From positions 1 through 54,851 of the forward strand of contig CAMWXB010000020.1 of assembly GCA_947178125.1 (NCBI GenBank): DNA of 54,851 nt, written 5' to 3'. Each line of letters starts with the position of its first letter. Position 1 is the first letter of the stretch. Of this stretch, positions 16,750 to 24,439 are shown one piece after another. This DNA comes from an uncultured Lachnospiraceae bacterium. GTDB lineage: Bacteria > Bacillota > Clostridia > Lachnospirales > Lachnospiraceae. The notes below the pieces were generated by a model that searched no databases, was not told the DNA's origin, and saw nothing but the letters and a program-made list of their open reading frames with translations. Made by a program: the position numbers and the translations under genes.

Positions 16750-18711
16750 ATGGACGAATTAGAACAGAGATATTTGAAAAGTCTGGCGAAGCAGTATCCG
16801 ACGGTTGCGGCGGCTTCGACGGAGATCATCAATTTACAGGCAATCCTGAGCCTGCCAAAGGGCACGGAACACTTTATCACGGATATCCACGGAGAATATG
16901 AACAGTTCAATCATGTGCTGAAGAACGGCTCCGGTTCCGTGCGCCGGAAGATTGACGAAGAGTTCGGGAATACTCTTAGCAACAAAGATAAAAAGGGACT
17001 TGCGACGCTGATCTACTATCCGGAGGAAAAACTGGATATCGTCCTGCGGGAAGAAGATGAGAGCGGTATTGAAGACTGGTATAAGATTACGCTGCATCGC
17101 CTTGTTCAGATCACGAAAAGGGTCTCTTCCAAATATACGCGCTCTAAGGTCAGAAAAGCGCTGCCTGAGGATTTTGCCTATATCATAGAAGAGTTGATTA
17201 CGGAAAAGGCGGAAATTCAGGATAAAGAAGCTTATTATAATGAAATCATCCATACGATCATCCGAATCGGCAGGGCGCCGGAATTTATTACGGCACTCTG
17301 CAATCTGATACAGAATCTTGTCATCGACCATCTGCATATCGTCGGGGATATTTATGACAGAGGGCCGGGACCGCATATCATTATGGATACGCTGCAGCAT
17401 TACCATTCTGTTGATGTGCAGTGGGGCAACCACGATGTCGTATGGATGGGGGCGGCGAGCGGGCATCTCGCCTGCATTGCCAATGTCATCAGGGTGGCGG
17501 CGCGGTACGGAAATCTCGATACATTGGAAGAGGGCTACGGCATCAATCTGATTCCGCTTGCCACGTTTGCGATGGAAGTCTATAAAGATACGAACTGCGA
17601 GGCTTTTGCCATCAAATATAATACCCAGTATGATACGAAAGATCTGAGTCTGGATATGAAGATGCACAAGGCAATCGCCATCCTTCAGTTCAAGCTGGAG
17701 GGACAGCTGATCATGCGCCGGCCGGAATTTGGCATGGACGACAGGCTGCTTTTGAATCATATTGATTATGAGAAAAAGACGATCATGATCGACGGGCAGG
17801 AGTATCACATGAAGGATGTGGATTTCCCGACCGTGAGAAAGGAGCGTCCTTATGAGCTGACGGCGGAAGAAGAGCAGGTCATGGAACGTCTGCGTCAGGC
17901 TTTCGTTAAATGCGAGAAGCTGCAGAAGCATGTTAAATTTCTTTTTTCAAAAGGAAGTCTTTACAAAGTATACAATTCCAATCTGCTTTATCATGGCTGC
18001 ATGCCGATGGACGAAGAAGGGAATTTCAAGAAAGTCAATGTCTACGGAGGAGAGTACAGCGGAAAAGGACTGTATGACGCTTTGGAGTATTATGCAAGGA
18101 AGGGATACTATTCGCATGACGATCTGCAGGAGCGGCTGAAAGGACAGGATATTCTCTGGTATATCTGGGCCGGCCCCAATTCACCGGTATTCGGAAAAGA
18201 TAAGATGGCGACTTTTGAACGGTATTTCGTAGAAGAAAAGGAGACGCATAAGGAGACGAAGAACAGTTATTACAGGCTGATGGACAGGGAAGATATCATT
18301 AATAAGATTCTGGTGGAATTTGGACTGGATACCGTGAAATCCCATATTGTCAACGGTCATGTACCGGTAGAACTGAAAAAAGGAGAATCTCCGGTCAAAT
18401 GCGGCGGCAAACTGCTCATTATCGACGGCGGTTTTTCCAAGGCATATCAGGATAAGACGGGTATTGCGGGCTATACACTGGTGGCGAATTCACACGGGAT
18501 GCTTCTGGTTGCGCACGAACTTTTTGAGTCAACGGAATCGGCTATTATCAATGAGTCGGATATTATTTCGGATACGATTATTCTGGAGACGAGCACAAGG
18601 CGCCAGAAAATTGCCGATACGGATATCGGTGCGGAACTGCGGGAAAGCATCCATCAGCTGGAAGAACTGCTGAGGGCATATAGAGATGGAACGATAATTG
18701 AAAAAATGTGA
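16750..18711 (+). CDS. fbp: Fructose-1,6-bisphosphatase, class III
   Basis: The 653-residue protein matches the long Firmicutes class III fructose-1,6-bisphosphatase, a gluconeogenic enzyme of the metallophosphatase fold. Seen: HFITDIHGEYEQFNHVLKNG (first metal motif), HIVGDIYDRGPGPH (GDxxDRG), WGNHDVVWMGA (GNHD), and C-terminal HIVNGHVPVELKKGESP with further histidines. The length is typical (about 640-670). Start 16750 follows AAGGAAGG at five or more bases. The 5' region holds the triple structured repeat. The stop codon falls in a hairpin at 18707-18738. Confidence 0.96.
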   Translation: MDELEQRYLKSLAKQYPTVAAASTEIINLQAILSLPKGTEHFITDIHGEYEQFNHVLKNGSGSVRRKIDEEFGNTLSNKDKKGLATLIYYPEEKLDIVLREEDESGIEDWYKITLHRLVQITKRVSSKYTRSKVRKALPEDFAYIIEELITEKAEIQDKEAYYNEIIHTIIRIGRAPEFITALCNLIQNLVIDHLHIVGDIYDRGPGPHIIMDTLQHYHSVDVQWGNHDVVWMGAASGHLACIANVIRVAARYGNLDTLEEGYGINLIPLATFAMEVYKDTNCEAFAIKYNTQYDTKDLSLDMKMHKAIAILQFKLEGQLIMRRPEFGMDDRLLLNHIDYEKKTIMIDGQEYHMKDVDFPTVRKERPYELTAEEEQVMERLRQAFVKCEKLQKHVKFLFSKGSLYKVYNSNLLYHGCMPMDEEGNFKKVNVYGGEYSGKGLYDALEYYARKGYYSHDDLQERLKGQDILWYIWAGPNSPVFGKDKMATFERYFVEEKETHKETKNSYYRLMDREDIINKILVEFGLDTVKSHIVNGHVPVELKKGESPVKCGGKLLIIDGGFSKAYQDKTGIAGYTLVANSHGMLLVAHELFESTESAIINESDIISDTIILETSTRRQKIADTDIGAELRESIHQLEELLRAYRDGTIIEKM

Positions 18712-18738
18712 GAAAGATTTGCGAGGCAAATCTTTCTC
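18707..18738. terminator. Hairpin terminator overlapping the fbp stop codon
   Basis: GTGAGAAAGATTTGC (18708-18722) pairs perfectly with GCAAATCTTTCTCAC, with a three-base loop. Its core GATTTGC/GCAAATC is the same as in family 1 repeats. It lies between convergent genes (fbp and the lipoprotein). Confidence 0.65.
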
Positions 18739-18766
18739 ACTCGATTTTGGAACACTGCTTGATTTG

Positions 18767-19360
18767 TTAGCGGTTTCTGGAGCCTGTTCTTGTGCTGGTG
18801 CTGTTTATGCTCGTGCCGCGCTGTGTTGTGTTTTTGGCAGTGTTTTTGCCGTTTGTGTTGTTATTGTCACCGTTATCATCGTTATTACCGGTCAGATCAT
18901 CTACTACATCTCCGACGCCGTCAGCCATATCATCAACGGCATTACCGATAGCGTTTCCGGTATCATCAACGGCATCGCCGACTGCATTTCCGGCATCGCC
19001 GAGGATGGAGTCGTTACCATCTGCATTCGTATCGCCATTGGTAACGGAATTGACGTTGCTTCCGGTGTCATTTCCGGTTCCGTTCGTGTCACCGTTTCCG
19101 GCAGCAGTGCTGTTTCCGACAGTATTGTCAGTACCTGTTATGCTGTCATTGTTTGTGCTGCCTGTACCTGTTGTGTTACCATTTGTGTCTGTATTGGCGG
19201 CACCGTTATTGTTCGCACTGTCTGTTGCGGCCGCGTCATTTGTTGTTCCTGTTGAAGAATTATCATTATTCGCGGTATCGTTGTTTCTGCCGCAGGCGGT
19301 CATCATGGACATTGCCAGAACCATGAGAGAAGCAAATAACAATGTTTTTATTCTTTTCAT
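18767..19360 (-). CDS. Low-complexity Asn/Thr/Gly/Asp-rich lipoprotein
   Basis: A 197-residue protein with a type II signal peptide: basic MKRIK, a hydrophobic core and the lipobox MTAC with Cys near residue 23. The rest is almost entirely N, T, G, D and S, with repeats such as DAGNAVGDAVDD, DTGNAIGNAVDD and DMADGVGDVVDD in the C-terminal half. No enzymatic domain is visible. It is probably a surface-exposed lipid-anchored spacer or matrix protein. Start follows AAAGGAG at six bases. Long open frames on the opposite strand here are a by-product of the repetitive composition. Confidence 0.78.
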   Translation of the reverse strand: MKRIKTLLFASLMVLAMSMMTACGRNNDTANNDNSSTGTTNDAAATDSANNNGAANTDTNGNTTGTGSTNNDSITGTDNTVGNSTAAGNGDTNGTGNDTGSNVNSVTNGDTNADGNDSILGDAGNAVGDAVDDTGNAIGNAVDDMADGVGDVVDDLTGNNDDNGDNNNTNGKNTAKNTTQRGTSINSTSTRTGSRNR

Positions 19361-19491
19361 GATTTCACTCCTTTACTATATTTACTTTGCTATATTGGAC
19401 CAAACAGAAAAAACAGGTTTCTGTTCCTATGTTATTATGTCAGATAGAAATTAAAATATTCGTATGCCGGATAAAGGGGAAGAGTTATAAT

Positions 19492-20277
19492 ATGGAATTT
19501 CGACCATGTATTGATATTCATAACGGCCGTGTGAAGCAGATCATAGGCAGCAGTCTGCAGGATGCAGGGAATGCGGCAAAGGAAAATTTTGTTGCGGGTC
19601 AGGATGCGGCGTATTACGCTGAATTATACAAATGTCATAAAATAAAAAACGGACATATCATTATGTTGAATCATGTGGAAAGCAGCTATTACGGGGCCAC
19701 AAAAGCGCAGGCACTGTCGGCTCTTTCGGTCTATCCGGGCGGCTTACAGGCGGGCGGCGGCATCACGCCTGAAAATGCGGCACAGTTTCTGGATGCAGGA
19801 GCTTCTCATGTCATTGTGACTTCTTATGTTTTCCGTGACGGGTGCATTAATTTTGAAAATCTGGATAAACTGGTAAAAGAAACCGGAAAAGAAAAACTGG
19901 TTCTGGATCTGAGCTGCCGCATAAAAAACGGAGACTACCATATTGTGACCGATAGATGGCAGAAGTATACGGATGTTGTATTAAATAAAGAAACATTGGA
20001 CGAACTTTCTTCTTACTGCGATGAATTTCTGATTCATGCGGTGGATGTGGAAGGAAAGTCGGAAGGCATTGAAGAGGATTTGGTCGAAATACTGGGAAAT
20101 TGGAATAAAATACCGATCACTTATGCGGGCGGTGTGCACACATTCGATGATCTGCGGAAATTAAGGGAACTTGGGCATGATAAGATTCATGTGACAATAG
20201 GAAGCGCACTCGATCTTTTTGGCGGAACGATGAAATTTGAAGATGTTCTTTCCTATATTGATAAAAACGGATGCTGA
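19492..20277 (+). CDS. hisA: HisA-type phosphoribosylformimino-AICAR-ribotide isomerase
   Basis: The 261-residue (beta/alpha)8 protein belongs to the HisA/HisF family. MEFRPCIDIHNGRVKQIIG resembles the eukaryotic HIS6 type of HisA more than the short bacterial type (which begins PAIDLxxGKxVRL). Further features are GGLQAGGGITPENA, with the phosphate-binding loop, the second half DLSCRIKNGDYHIVTDRW, and ITYAGGVHTFDDL. It catalyses the Amadori rearrangement in histidine synthesis. Start 19492 follows AAAGGGGAAG. No other his gene is in the window, so it is an isolated pathway gene. Terminator follows at 20308. Confidence 0.82.
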   Translation: MEFRPCIDIHNGRVKQIIGSSLQDAGNAAKENFVAGQDAAYYAELYKCHKIKNGHIIMLNHVESSYYGATKAQALSALSVYPGGLQAGGGITPENAAQFLDAGASHVIVTSYVFRDGCINFENLDKLVKETGKEKLVLDLSCRIKNGDYHIVTDRWQKYTDVVLNKETLDELSSYCDEFLIHAVDVEGKSEGIEEDLVEILGNWNKIPITYAGGVHTFDDLRKLRELGHDKIHVTIGSALDLFGGTMKFEDVLSYIDKNGC

Positions 20278-20307
20278 TTAAAAAGAAATACAGTGTTTGC
20301 GTAACAA

Positions 20308-20338
20308 AAGAGCCTGTCCGAGACAGGCTCTTATTTAA
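20308..20338 (+). terminator. Rho-independent terminator after hisA
   Basis: AAGAGCCTGTC (20308-20318) pairs perfectly with GACAGGCTCTT (20322-20332) around a three-base loop and is followed by ATTTAAT. Confidence 0.75.
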
Positions 20339-20462
20339 TCCGGTATAACAATATTACAAATCCTAAATAAAATTATCATTTATATTAAGAAAAGGCACAT
20401 CGTAATACTGATTAAGTCACGCAGCGGATATCTTTCCTGCTGTATGTTGTGTAACCCGGCAA

Positions 20463-20663
20463 TTATAACTTTGTTACGTTGACTGCCTGAGGTCCTTTTT
20501 CGCCATTTACTACTTCGTACTCAACAGCAGCGCCTTCTTCAAGAGATTTGAAGCCTTCCATGTTAAGTCCTGAGTAATGAACGAAAACGTCGTTACCCTG
20601 CTCATCGGAGATGAAGCCGTAACCTTTTTGGTTATTAAACCACTTTACTGTACCTTTGTTCAT
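20463..20663 (-). CDS. Cold shock protein (CspA family)
   Basis: A 66-residue cold shock domain protein. RNA-binding motifs RNP1 (KGYGFI) and RNP2 (DVFVHY) are intact, and the N terminus [17 protein letters not shown] is canonical. It acts as a single-stranded RNA/DNA chaperone. Start 20663 follows GGAGGT. A promoter with extended -10 lies at 20714-20742, leaving a 5' leader of about 44 bases. Transcribed divergently from nothing nearby; yerC follows upstream on the same strand. Confidence 0.96.
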   Translation of the reverse strand: MNKGTVKWFNNQKGYGFISDEQGNDVFVHYSGLNMEGFKSLEEGAAVEYEVVNGEKGPQAVNVTKL

Positions 20664-20713
20664 CGTAGATACCTCCAAAAAATTTAAAAATCTATTGTTC
20701 TGACAACACTGAT

Positions 20714-20742
20714 AGGATAACACAAGTAATGGAAATTGTAAA
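20714..20742 (-). promoter_or_regulatory. Predicted promoter of the cold shock gene
   Basis: On the minus strand: TTTACA (20742-20737), 17 bases, TATCCT (20719-20714), with TGT directly upstream of the -10 (extended -10). Confidence 0.6.
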
Positions 20743-20761
20743 GACTTCTTTGCAAATTCTT

Positions 20762-21073
20762 TTATATTTTGTTATCTTTTTCACAACCTTCACCCAAACG
20801 TTCCATTGCGAGCTGATAACCATCATTTCCATAATTGAGGGAACGGTTGACACGGCTGATTGTCGCAGTGGATGCGCCGGTCTTATCTGCGATTTCCTGA
20901 TATGTTCTGTGGTTATTCAGCATGGAAGCGACTTCAAACCTCTGGGAAAGGGAAAGAAGCTCGTTGACAGTGCATAAATCTTCAAAAAAATCATAGCATT
21001 CTGCCTTGTCCTTCAGACACAGAATCGCTTCAAACAAGTGGTCTACGGAATTGCTTTTCAGTTTCTTATTCAT
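20762..21073 (-). CDS. yerC: YerC/YecD family TrpR-related transcriptional regulator
   Basis: A 103-residue protein of the YerC family, related to the Trp repressor fold. The DNA-binding segment [26 protein letters not shown] is almost invariant in the family; the N-terminal half holds [23 protein letters not shown]. subtilis YerC is linked to histidine/tryptophan-type gene regulation, but targets here are unknown. The start at 21073 is chosen because AGAAAGG lies ten bases upstream; ATG at 21082 is only one base from it. Nearby hisA would be a plausible target by position. Confidence 0.88.
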   Translation of the reverse strand: MNKKLKSNSVDHLFEAILCLKDKAECYDFFEDLCTVNELLSLSQRFEVASMLNNHRTYQEIADKTGASTATISRVNRSLNYGNDGYQLAMERLGEGCEKDNKI

Positions 21074-21186
21074 AATATCCATGCCTTTCTTTTGGTAAGC
21101 ATAATATATCATATCCTGATTTTAATGTAAAGATGATGTTGGGGAGCGAATTGCGGTCTCTGCACATAAAATGAAATGTAAAAGAC

Positions 21187-21215
21187 TTGTCATGTAGTAA
21201 TAAAAACTATATAAT
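21187..21215 (+). promoter_or_regulatory. Strong promoter of the DUF1836 gene
   Basis: TTGTCA (21187-21192), 17 bases and a perfect TATAAT (21210-21215). Transcription would start near 21222, giving a leader of about 160 bases with several hairpins (AGCCGC/GCGGCT, CCGAT/ATCGG, GCGCG/CGCGC). Confidence 0.75.
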
Positions 21216-21383
21216 ATCTTATAATAGCCGCAAAAAAAATAAGCGGCTGCGGAGCAGGCATTTATTTTATATGCGGTATGAACGGGCAGACGTCCGATGA
21301 AAGATGAAATCGGATAGAAAGCGCGGAAAGCGCGAGTTTGCGGCTTTGGGGATATATTAAACGGGAAAGGGCGTTTGAGAGAA

Positions 21384-22016
21384 ATGACGATTAAGACAGA
21401 AGATTTATTGAACAGTATTCTGGAAAGTCTGGACAGGGTTACTTATATCAAATCAGAGGATATTCCAAATATTGATTTATATATGGACCAGGTGACTACT
21501 TTTATGCAGTCCCGGTTGAAAAGGACTACCAGGAATCCGGAAGAGGATAAGATTCTGACAAAGACGATGATCAATAATTATGCAAAGAACAATCTTTTGC
21601 CGCCGCCTTATAAGAAAAAATATTCCAAAGAGCACATTATGCTGCTGGTCTTTATTTATTATTATAAGGGAATCCTGTCCATCAACGATATTCAGGAACT
21701 TTTGGCGCCGATCACGGATAAATTTTTTAATACGGAAGAAGCGTTTGACCTGGAAACGATTTATGAAACGGTGTTTGGCCTGGAAAAGAGTCAGACCGAT
21801 GCGATGAAAAAAGATATTATAGAGAAATTTCGGATTGCGAAAGGGACTTTTCAGGACGCGCCGGAGGACAGTCAGGAGTTTTTACAGATTTTTTCTTTCA
21901 TTTGTATGCTCGGATTCGATGTTTATATGAAAAAGCTGCTGATCGAAAAGATGATCGACGGTTTTCATGACAGCAGACGGAGCGGCGGCCGGGAAAAGAG
22001 TGAAGAATGCCCATGA
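21384..22016 (+). CDS. DUF1836 domain protein
   Basis: A protein of about 210 residues of the DUF1836 family, common in Clostridia. Seen: SILESLDRVTYIKSEDIPNIDLYMDQV, then KTMINNYAKNNLLPPPYKKKYSKEHI and LVFIYYYKGILSINDIQELL. The MINNYxKxxLLPPPxKKKY segment looks like a winged-helix or MerR-type DNA-contacting region, and the remainder is helical. It probably regulates transcription but the function is not established. The ATG at 21384 is preferred over TTG 21375. It ends in an 11-bp hairpin terminator at 22002. Confidence 0.82.
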   Translation: MTIKTEDLLNSILESLDRVTYIKSEDIPNIDLYMDQVTTFMQSRLKRTTRNPEEDKILTKTMINNYAKNNLLPPPYKKKYSKEHIMLLVFIYYYKGILSINDIQELLAPITDKFFNTEEAFDLETIYETVFGLEKSQTDAMKKDIIEKFRIAKGTFQDAPEDSQEFLQIFSFICMLGFDVYMKKLLIEKMIDGFHDSRRSGGREKSEECP

Positions 22017-22029
22017 ACGGGCATTCTTC
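22002..22029. terminator. Bidirectional terminator, hairpin of the family 1 type
   Basis: GAAGAATGCCC (22002-22012) pairs perfectly with GGGCATTCTTC (22019-22029). The stem is the same module found in repeats at 8605, 16480 and 23360. It overlaps the DUF1836 stop codon and separates convergent genes. Confidence 0.7.
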
Positions 22030-22046
22030 TGGTTGTCATTTCCGGT

Positions 22047-23069
22047 CTATTTGCCGGAAGCTTTTTTGGCAAAATCAGTATTCACAAGATCTTCATATGG
22101 AACGCGTTTTTCCAGTTCTCCGGCTTCTTCCAGAATATTCTGCAGCAGGGTGAAGCTGTCTTCTTCAAAGATCAGATCGGATTTCCATGTTCCCTGTGCG
22201 GCATAGCGCTCTACGATGGTAGTAATGGTTTCTAAATCTGTCTCCTCGAACTGGGGCTGTATGACTTTGGCAATTTCTTCGGCGGAATGGTTCTGCACAT
22301 AATCCATGCCTTTTTGAAGGGCATTGGTAAAGGACTGTATGATTTCGGGATTTTCCTCTATATAGCTTTTTTTCGCGGAAAAGGCGGTATAGGGCACATA
22401 GCCGGAGTCTTCGCCGAGGGATGCTACCACATAGCCGTCACCCTTTGCCTCAAGGGAGGTGGCATGGGGTTCAAATTCTACTGTAAAGTCCCCCTGCCCG
22501 CCGGAAAAAGCAGCCGCAGTCGAGCCGAAATCAATGCTCTGGTCGATGCTCAGGTCGGCAGCCGGGTCGATGCTGTTCTTTTTCAGGATATACTCAAATA
22601 CCATTTCCGGCATACCGCCTGCCCTTCCGCCTAAGACTTCTTTTCCGATGAGCATACTCCAATCGAAGTTTTCAATCGGCTCTCTTGCGACAAGAAAGTT
22701 ACCGGCACGTTGTGTCAGCTGCGCGAAATTGACGGCATAGTCTGAGGAACCGCCGATATAGGTATAAATCGTGCTCTCGCTGCCCATGAAGCCGATGTCC
22801 GCCTCGTCGGTCAGAAGCGCCGTCATGGTCTTATCGGCGCCGAAACCGGTGACCAGTGTCAGGTCAATGCCTTCTTCGGCAAAATATCCTTCTTCAATGG
22901 CTACATACATCGGCGCATAGAAAATGGAATGGGCCACTTCATTCAGTACCACGGGCGTTGTGTTTTTGGTGGAAGCGTTTTCCTTCGTTTCTTCTTTGCC
23001 GCCGCAGCCGCTGAGCAGAGAAATGACACAGAGCAGTGCGAGGAAAAGGGATAATCGTTTCTTTTTCAT
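22047..23069 (-). CDS. ABC-transporter substrate-binding lipoprotein, NMT1/SsuA/ThiY-like
   Basis: A protein of about 340 residues with a lipoprotein signal peptide (KKKRLSLFLALLCVISLLSGC, lipobox LSGC). The mature part reads as a type II periplasmic-binding fold of the NMT1/ThiY/TauA group. Typical stretches are FYAPMYVAIEEGYFAEEGID, GADKTMTALLTDEADIGF and GSESTIY. Members bind pyrimidine precursors, sulfonates or nitrate-like ligands; the ligand here is not predictable. Start 23069 follows GGAGG. Neither permease nor ATPase lies next to it, so it must pair with a transporter elsewhere. Confidence 0.88.
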   Translation of the reverse strand: MKKKRLSLFLALLCVISLLSGCGGKEETKENASTKNTTPVVLNEVAHSIFYAPMYVAIEEGYFAEEGIDLTLVTGFGADKTMTALLTDEADIGFMGSESTIYTYIGGSSDYAVNFAQLTQRAGNFLVAREPIENFDWSMLIGKEVLGGRAGGMPEMVFEYILKKNSIDPAADLSIDQSIDFGSTAAAFSGGQGDFTVEFEPHATSLEAKGDGYVVASLGEDSGYVPYTAFSAKKSYIEENPEIIQSFTNALQKGMDYVQNHSAEEIAKVIQPQFEETDLETITTIVERYAAQGTWKSDLIFEEDSFTLLQNILEEAGELEKRVPYEDLVNTDFAKKASGK

Positions 23070-23220
23070 ATACCTCCTGTATCTGTAAGACAGATTGATC
23101 ATTGACATCATTACTCTATTATATAGCGTTTCCGAAGATTGGTTCCATCCGGCTCTCGTCTAAGCTCGTCAGGGTTCCGTTTTGAAAAAGGACTTTTCCG
23201 AAGGGGGCTCCTGTGTTATA

Positions 23221-23387
23221 GTGTGAAGAGAAGTTCTGACTTGCGCGGTAAGTCTTGCTCATACAGCTAAAGCCTGGTTCCCAGGCTTGGCTGTTTCACA
23301 AAGTCAGCGTAGCTGACTTGGAACTTCTATGGATTTGCAAAGTAAATCTTCTTCACACCGAAGAATGCCTGAATACAGGCATTCTTC
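23221..23387 (+). repeat. Structured intergenic repeat, family 1 (most complete copy)
   Basis: A closed multi-branch structure. The outer stem is GTGTGAAGA (23221-23229) with TCTTCACAC (23350-23358). Inside is an arm GAAGTTC/GAACTTC (23230-23236 with 23321-23327) that contains an inner hairpin CAGC..AAGCCTGG/CCAGGCTT..GCTG and a hairpin AAGTCAGC/GCTGACTT. A second arm is GATTTGC/GTAAATC (23332-23348). It is followed by a 12-bp hairpin GAAGAATGCCTG/CAGGCATTCTTC (23360-23371 with 23376-23387). It lies upstream of the EamA-type transporter; a start codon at 23329 falls inside it and is not used. Confidence 0.8.
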
Positions 23388-23409
23388 ATCTGAATTTGAG
23401 GGAACGGCG

Positions 23410-24288
23410 ATGATGTGGATATGGCTTGTGCTTCTTTATGGCGTCATAAAGGGCATTCGGGAAATTGTAAAAAAGAAGGCGCTTCAGAAAAATGGCACCA
23501 TTGAAGTGCTGTTCTTATATACGCTTCTGGCGTTTGTGATCGTACTGCCCGATGCAGAGAATGCGATGGGGTTGGAAATAAAATATTATTTTTTCATCGG
23601 TCTGAAATCGTTTGTTATTTTTCTGGCATGGATTTTCAGTTTTAAAGCGATTAAAAAAATGCCGATCAGTCTGTACGGCGTGCTGGATTTATCGAGGGTG
23701 CTGTTTGCGACGCTGCTGGGTGTCATCGTGCTGCAGGAAGCGCTGGGCACATTTCAGGTGATCGGGCTGGCGCTCGTATCAACAGGCCTTTTGCTGTTAA
23801 AATACAGGCCGGGTAAAAAGGTGCGGGACGGACAGGCAGCGGCGGCGGAAGCGGATAAGGAAAAGGTAGATGTCAGAATCGTTCTCATGGCTTTTGCCTC
23901 CTGTCTGTTCAATGCAATATCCGGCCTGCTGGATAAAATGCTGATGAAAGACATTAACAGTTCCCAGTTACAATTCTGGTATTTATTGTTCCTGGTGCTT
24001 TTTTATCTGCTTTTCATTCTGGTGACGAGAACGAAGATTCAATTTTTCAGTGTGTTAAAGAACTACTGGGTGTGGATTCTGAGCATCCTGATCGTCGTTG
24101 CGGACAGGGTTCTGTTTCTGGCGAATGGGATGGACGGAAGCCGTGTCACGGTCATGACGCTGTTGAAGCAGGCCGGTTGTGTGGTAACGATTCTGGCAGG
24201 CCGGTTTTTGTTTCATGAGAAAAATACGGGGCATAAGCTGTTCTGTGCGGCGATTATTATTGCAGGAATCGTGATCGGAGTCATGTAG
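23410..24288 (+). CDS. EamA/DMT-superfamily membrane transporter
   Basis: A protein of about 292 residues with about ten membrane segments in two related halves, as in drug/metabolite transporters of the EamA type. Each half has five segments; a hydrophilic loop with GKKVRDGQAAAAEADKE lies between. The N-terminal half contains VKKKALQKNG and the C-terminal half KQAGCVVTILAGRFLFHEK, the usual conserved positions. The substrate is not predictable. Start 23410 (two Met in a row) follows GAGGGAACGGCG; the upstream ATG at 23329 lies in a structured repeat. Confidence 0.85.
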   Translation: MMWIWLVLLYGVIKGIREIVKKKALQKNGTIEVLFLYTLLAFVIVLPDAENAMGLEIKYYFFIGLKSFVIFLAWIFSFKAIKKMPISLYGVLDLSRVLFATLLGVIVLQEALGTFQVIGLALVSTGLLLLKYRPGKKVRDGQAAAAEADKEKVDVRIVLMAFASCLFNAISGLLDKMLMKDINSSQLQFWYLLFLVLFYLLFILVTRTKIQFFSVLKNYWVWILSILIVVADRVLFLANGMDGSRVTVMTLLKQAGCVVTILAGRFLFHEKNTGHKLFCAAIIIAGIVIGVM

Positions 24289-24439
24289 GGGTATGATATG
24301 CAGTTTGAATGGCCTGAAAAGCTCTTGTGCGTCCCTTTCTTTCTATGATACAATTACTGTGTAATTCTGATAGAATAGATAAAGGGTTACAGCATCTGGG
24401 ATTAAATTATACTAAATATCAAAATGAGGGGAGATTGAC

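Noticed and set aside
18698-19454. Two long plus-strand frames opposite the lipoprotein gene
   Set aside because: They arise from the biased codons of the Asn/Thr/Gly-rich gene; the minus-strand gene has a signal peptide, lipobox and ribosome site.
23329-23409. Upstream start of the EamA-type transporter
   Set aside because: It would put a repeat hairpin into the coding region; GAGGGAACGGCG before 23410 is the natural site.
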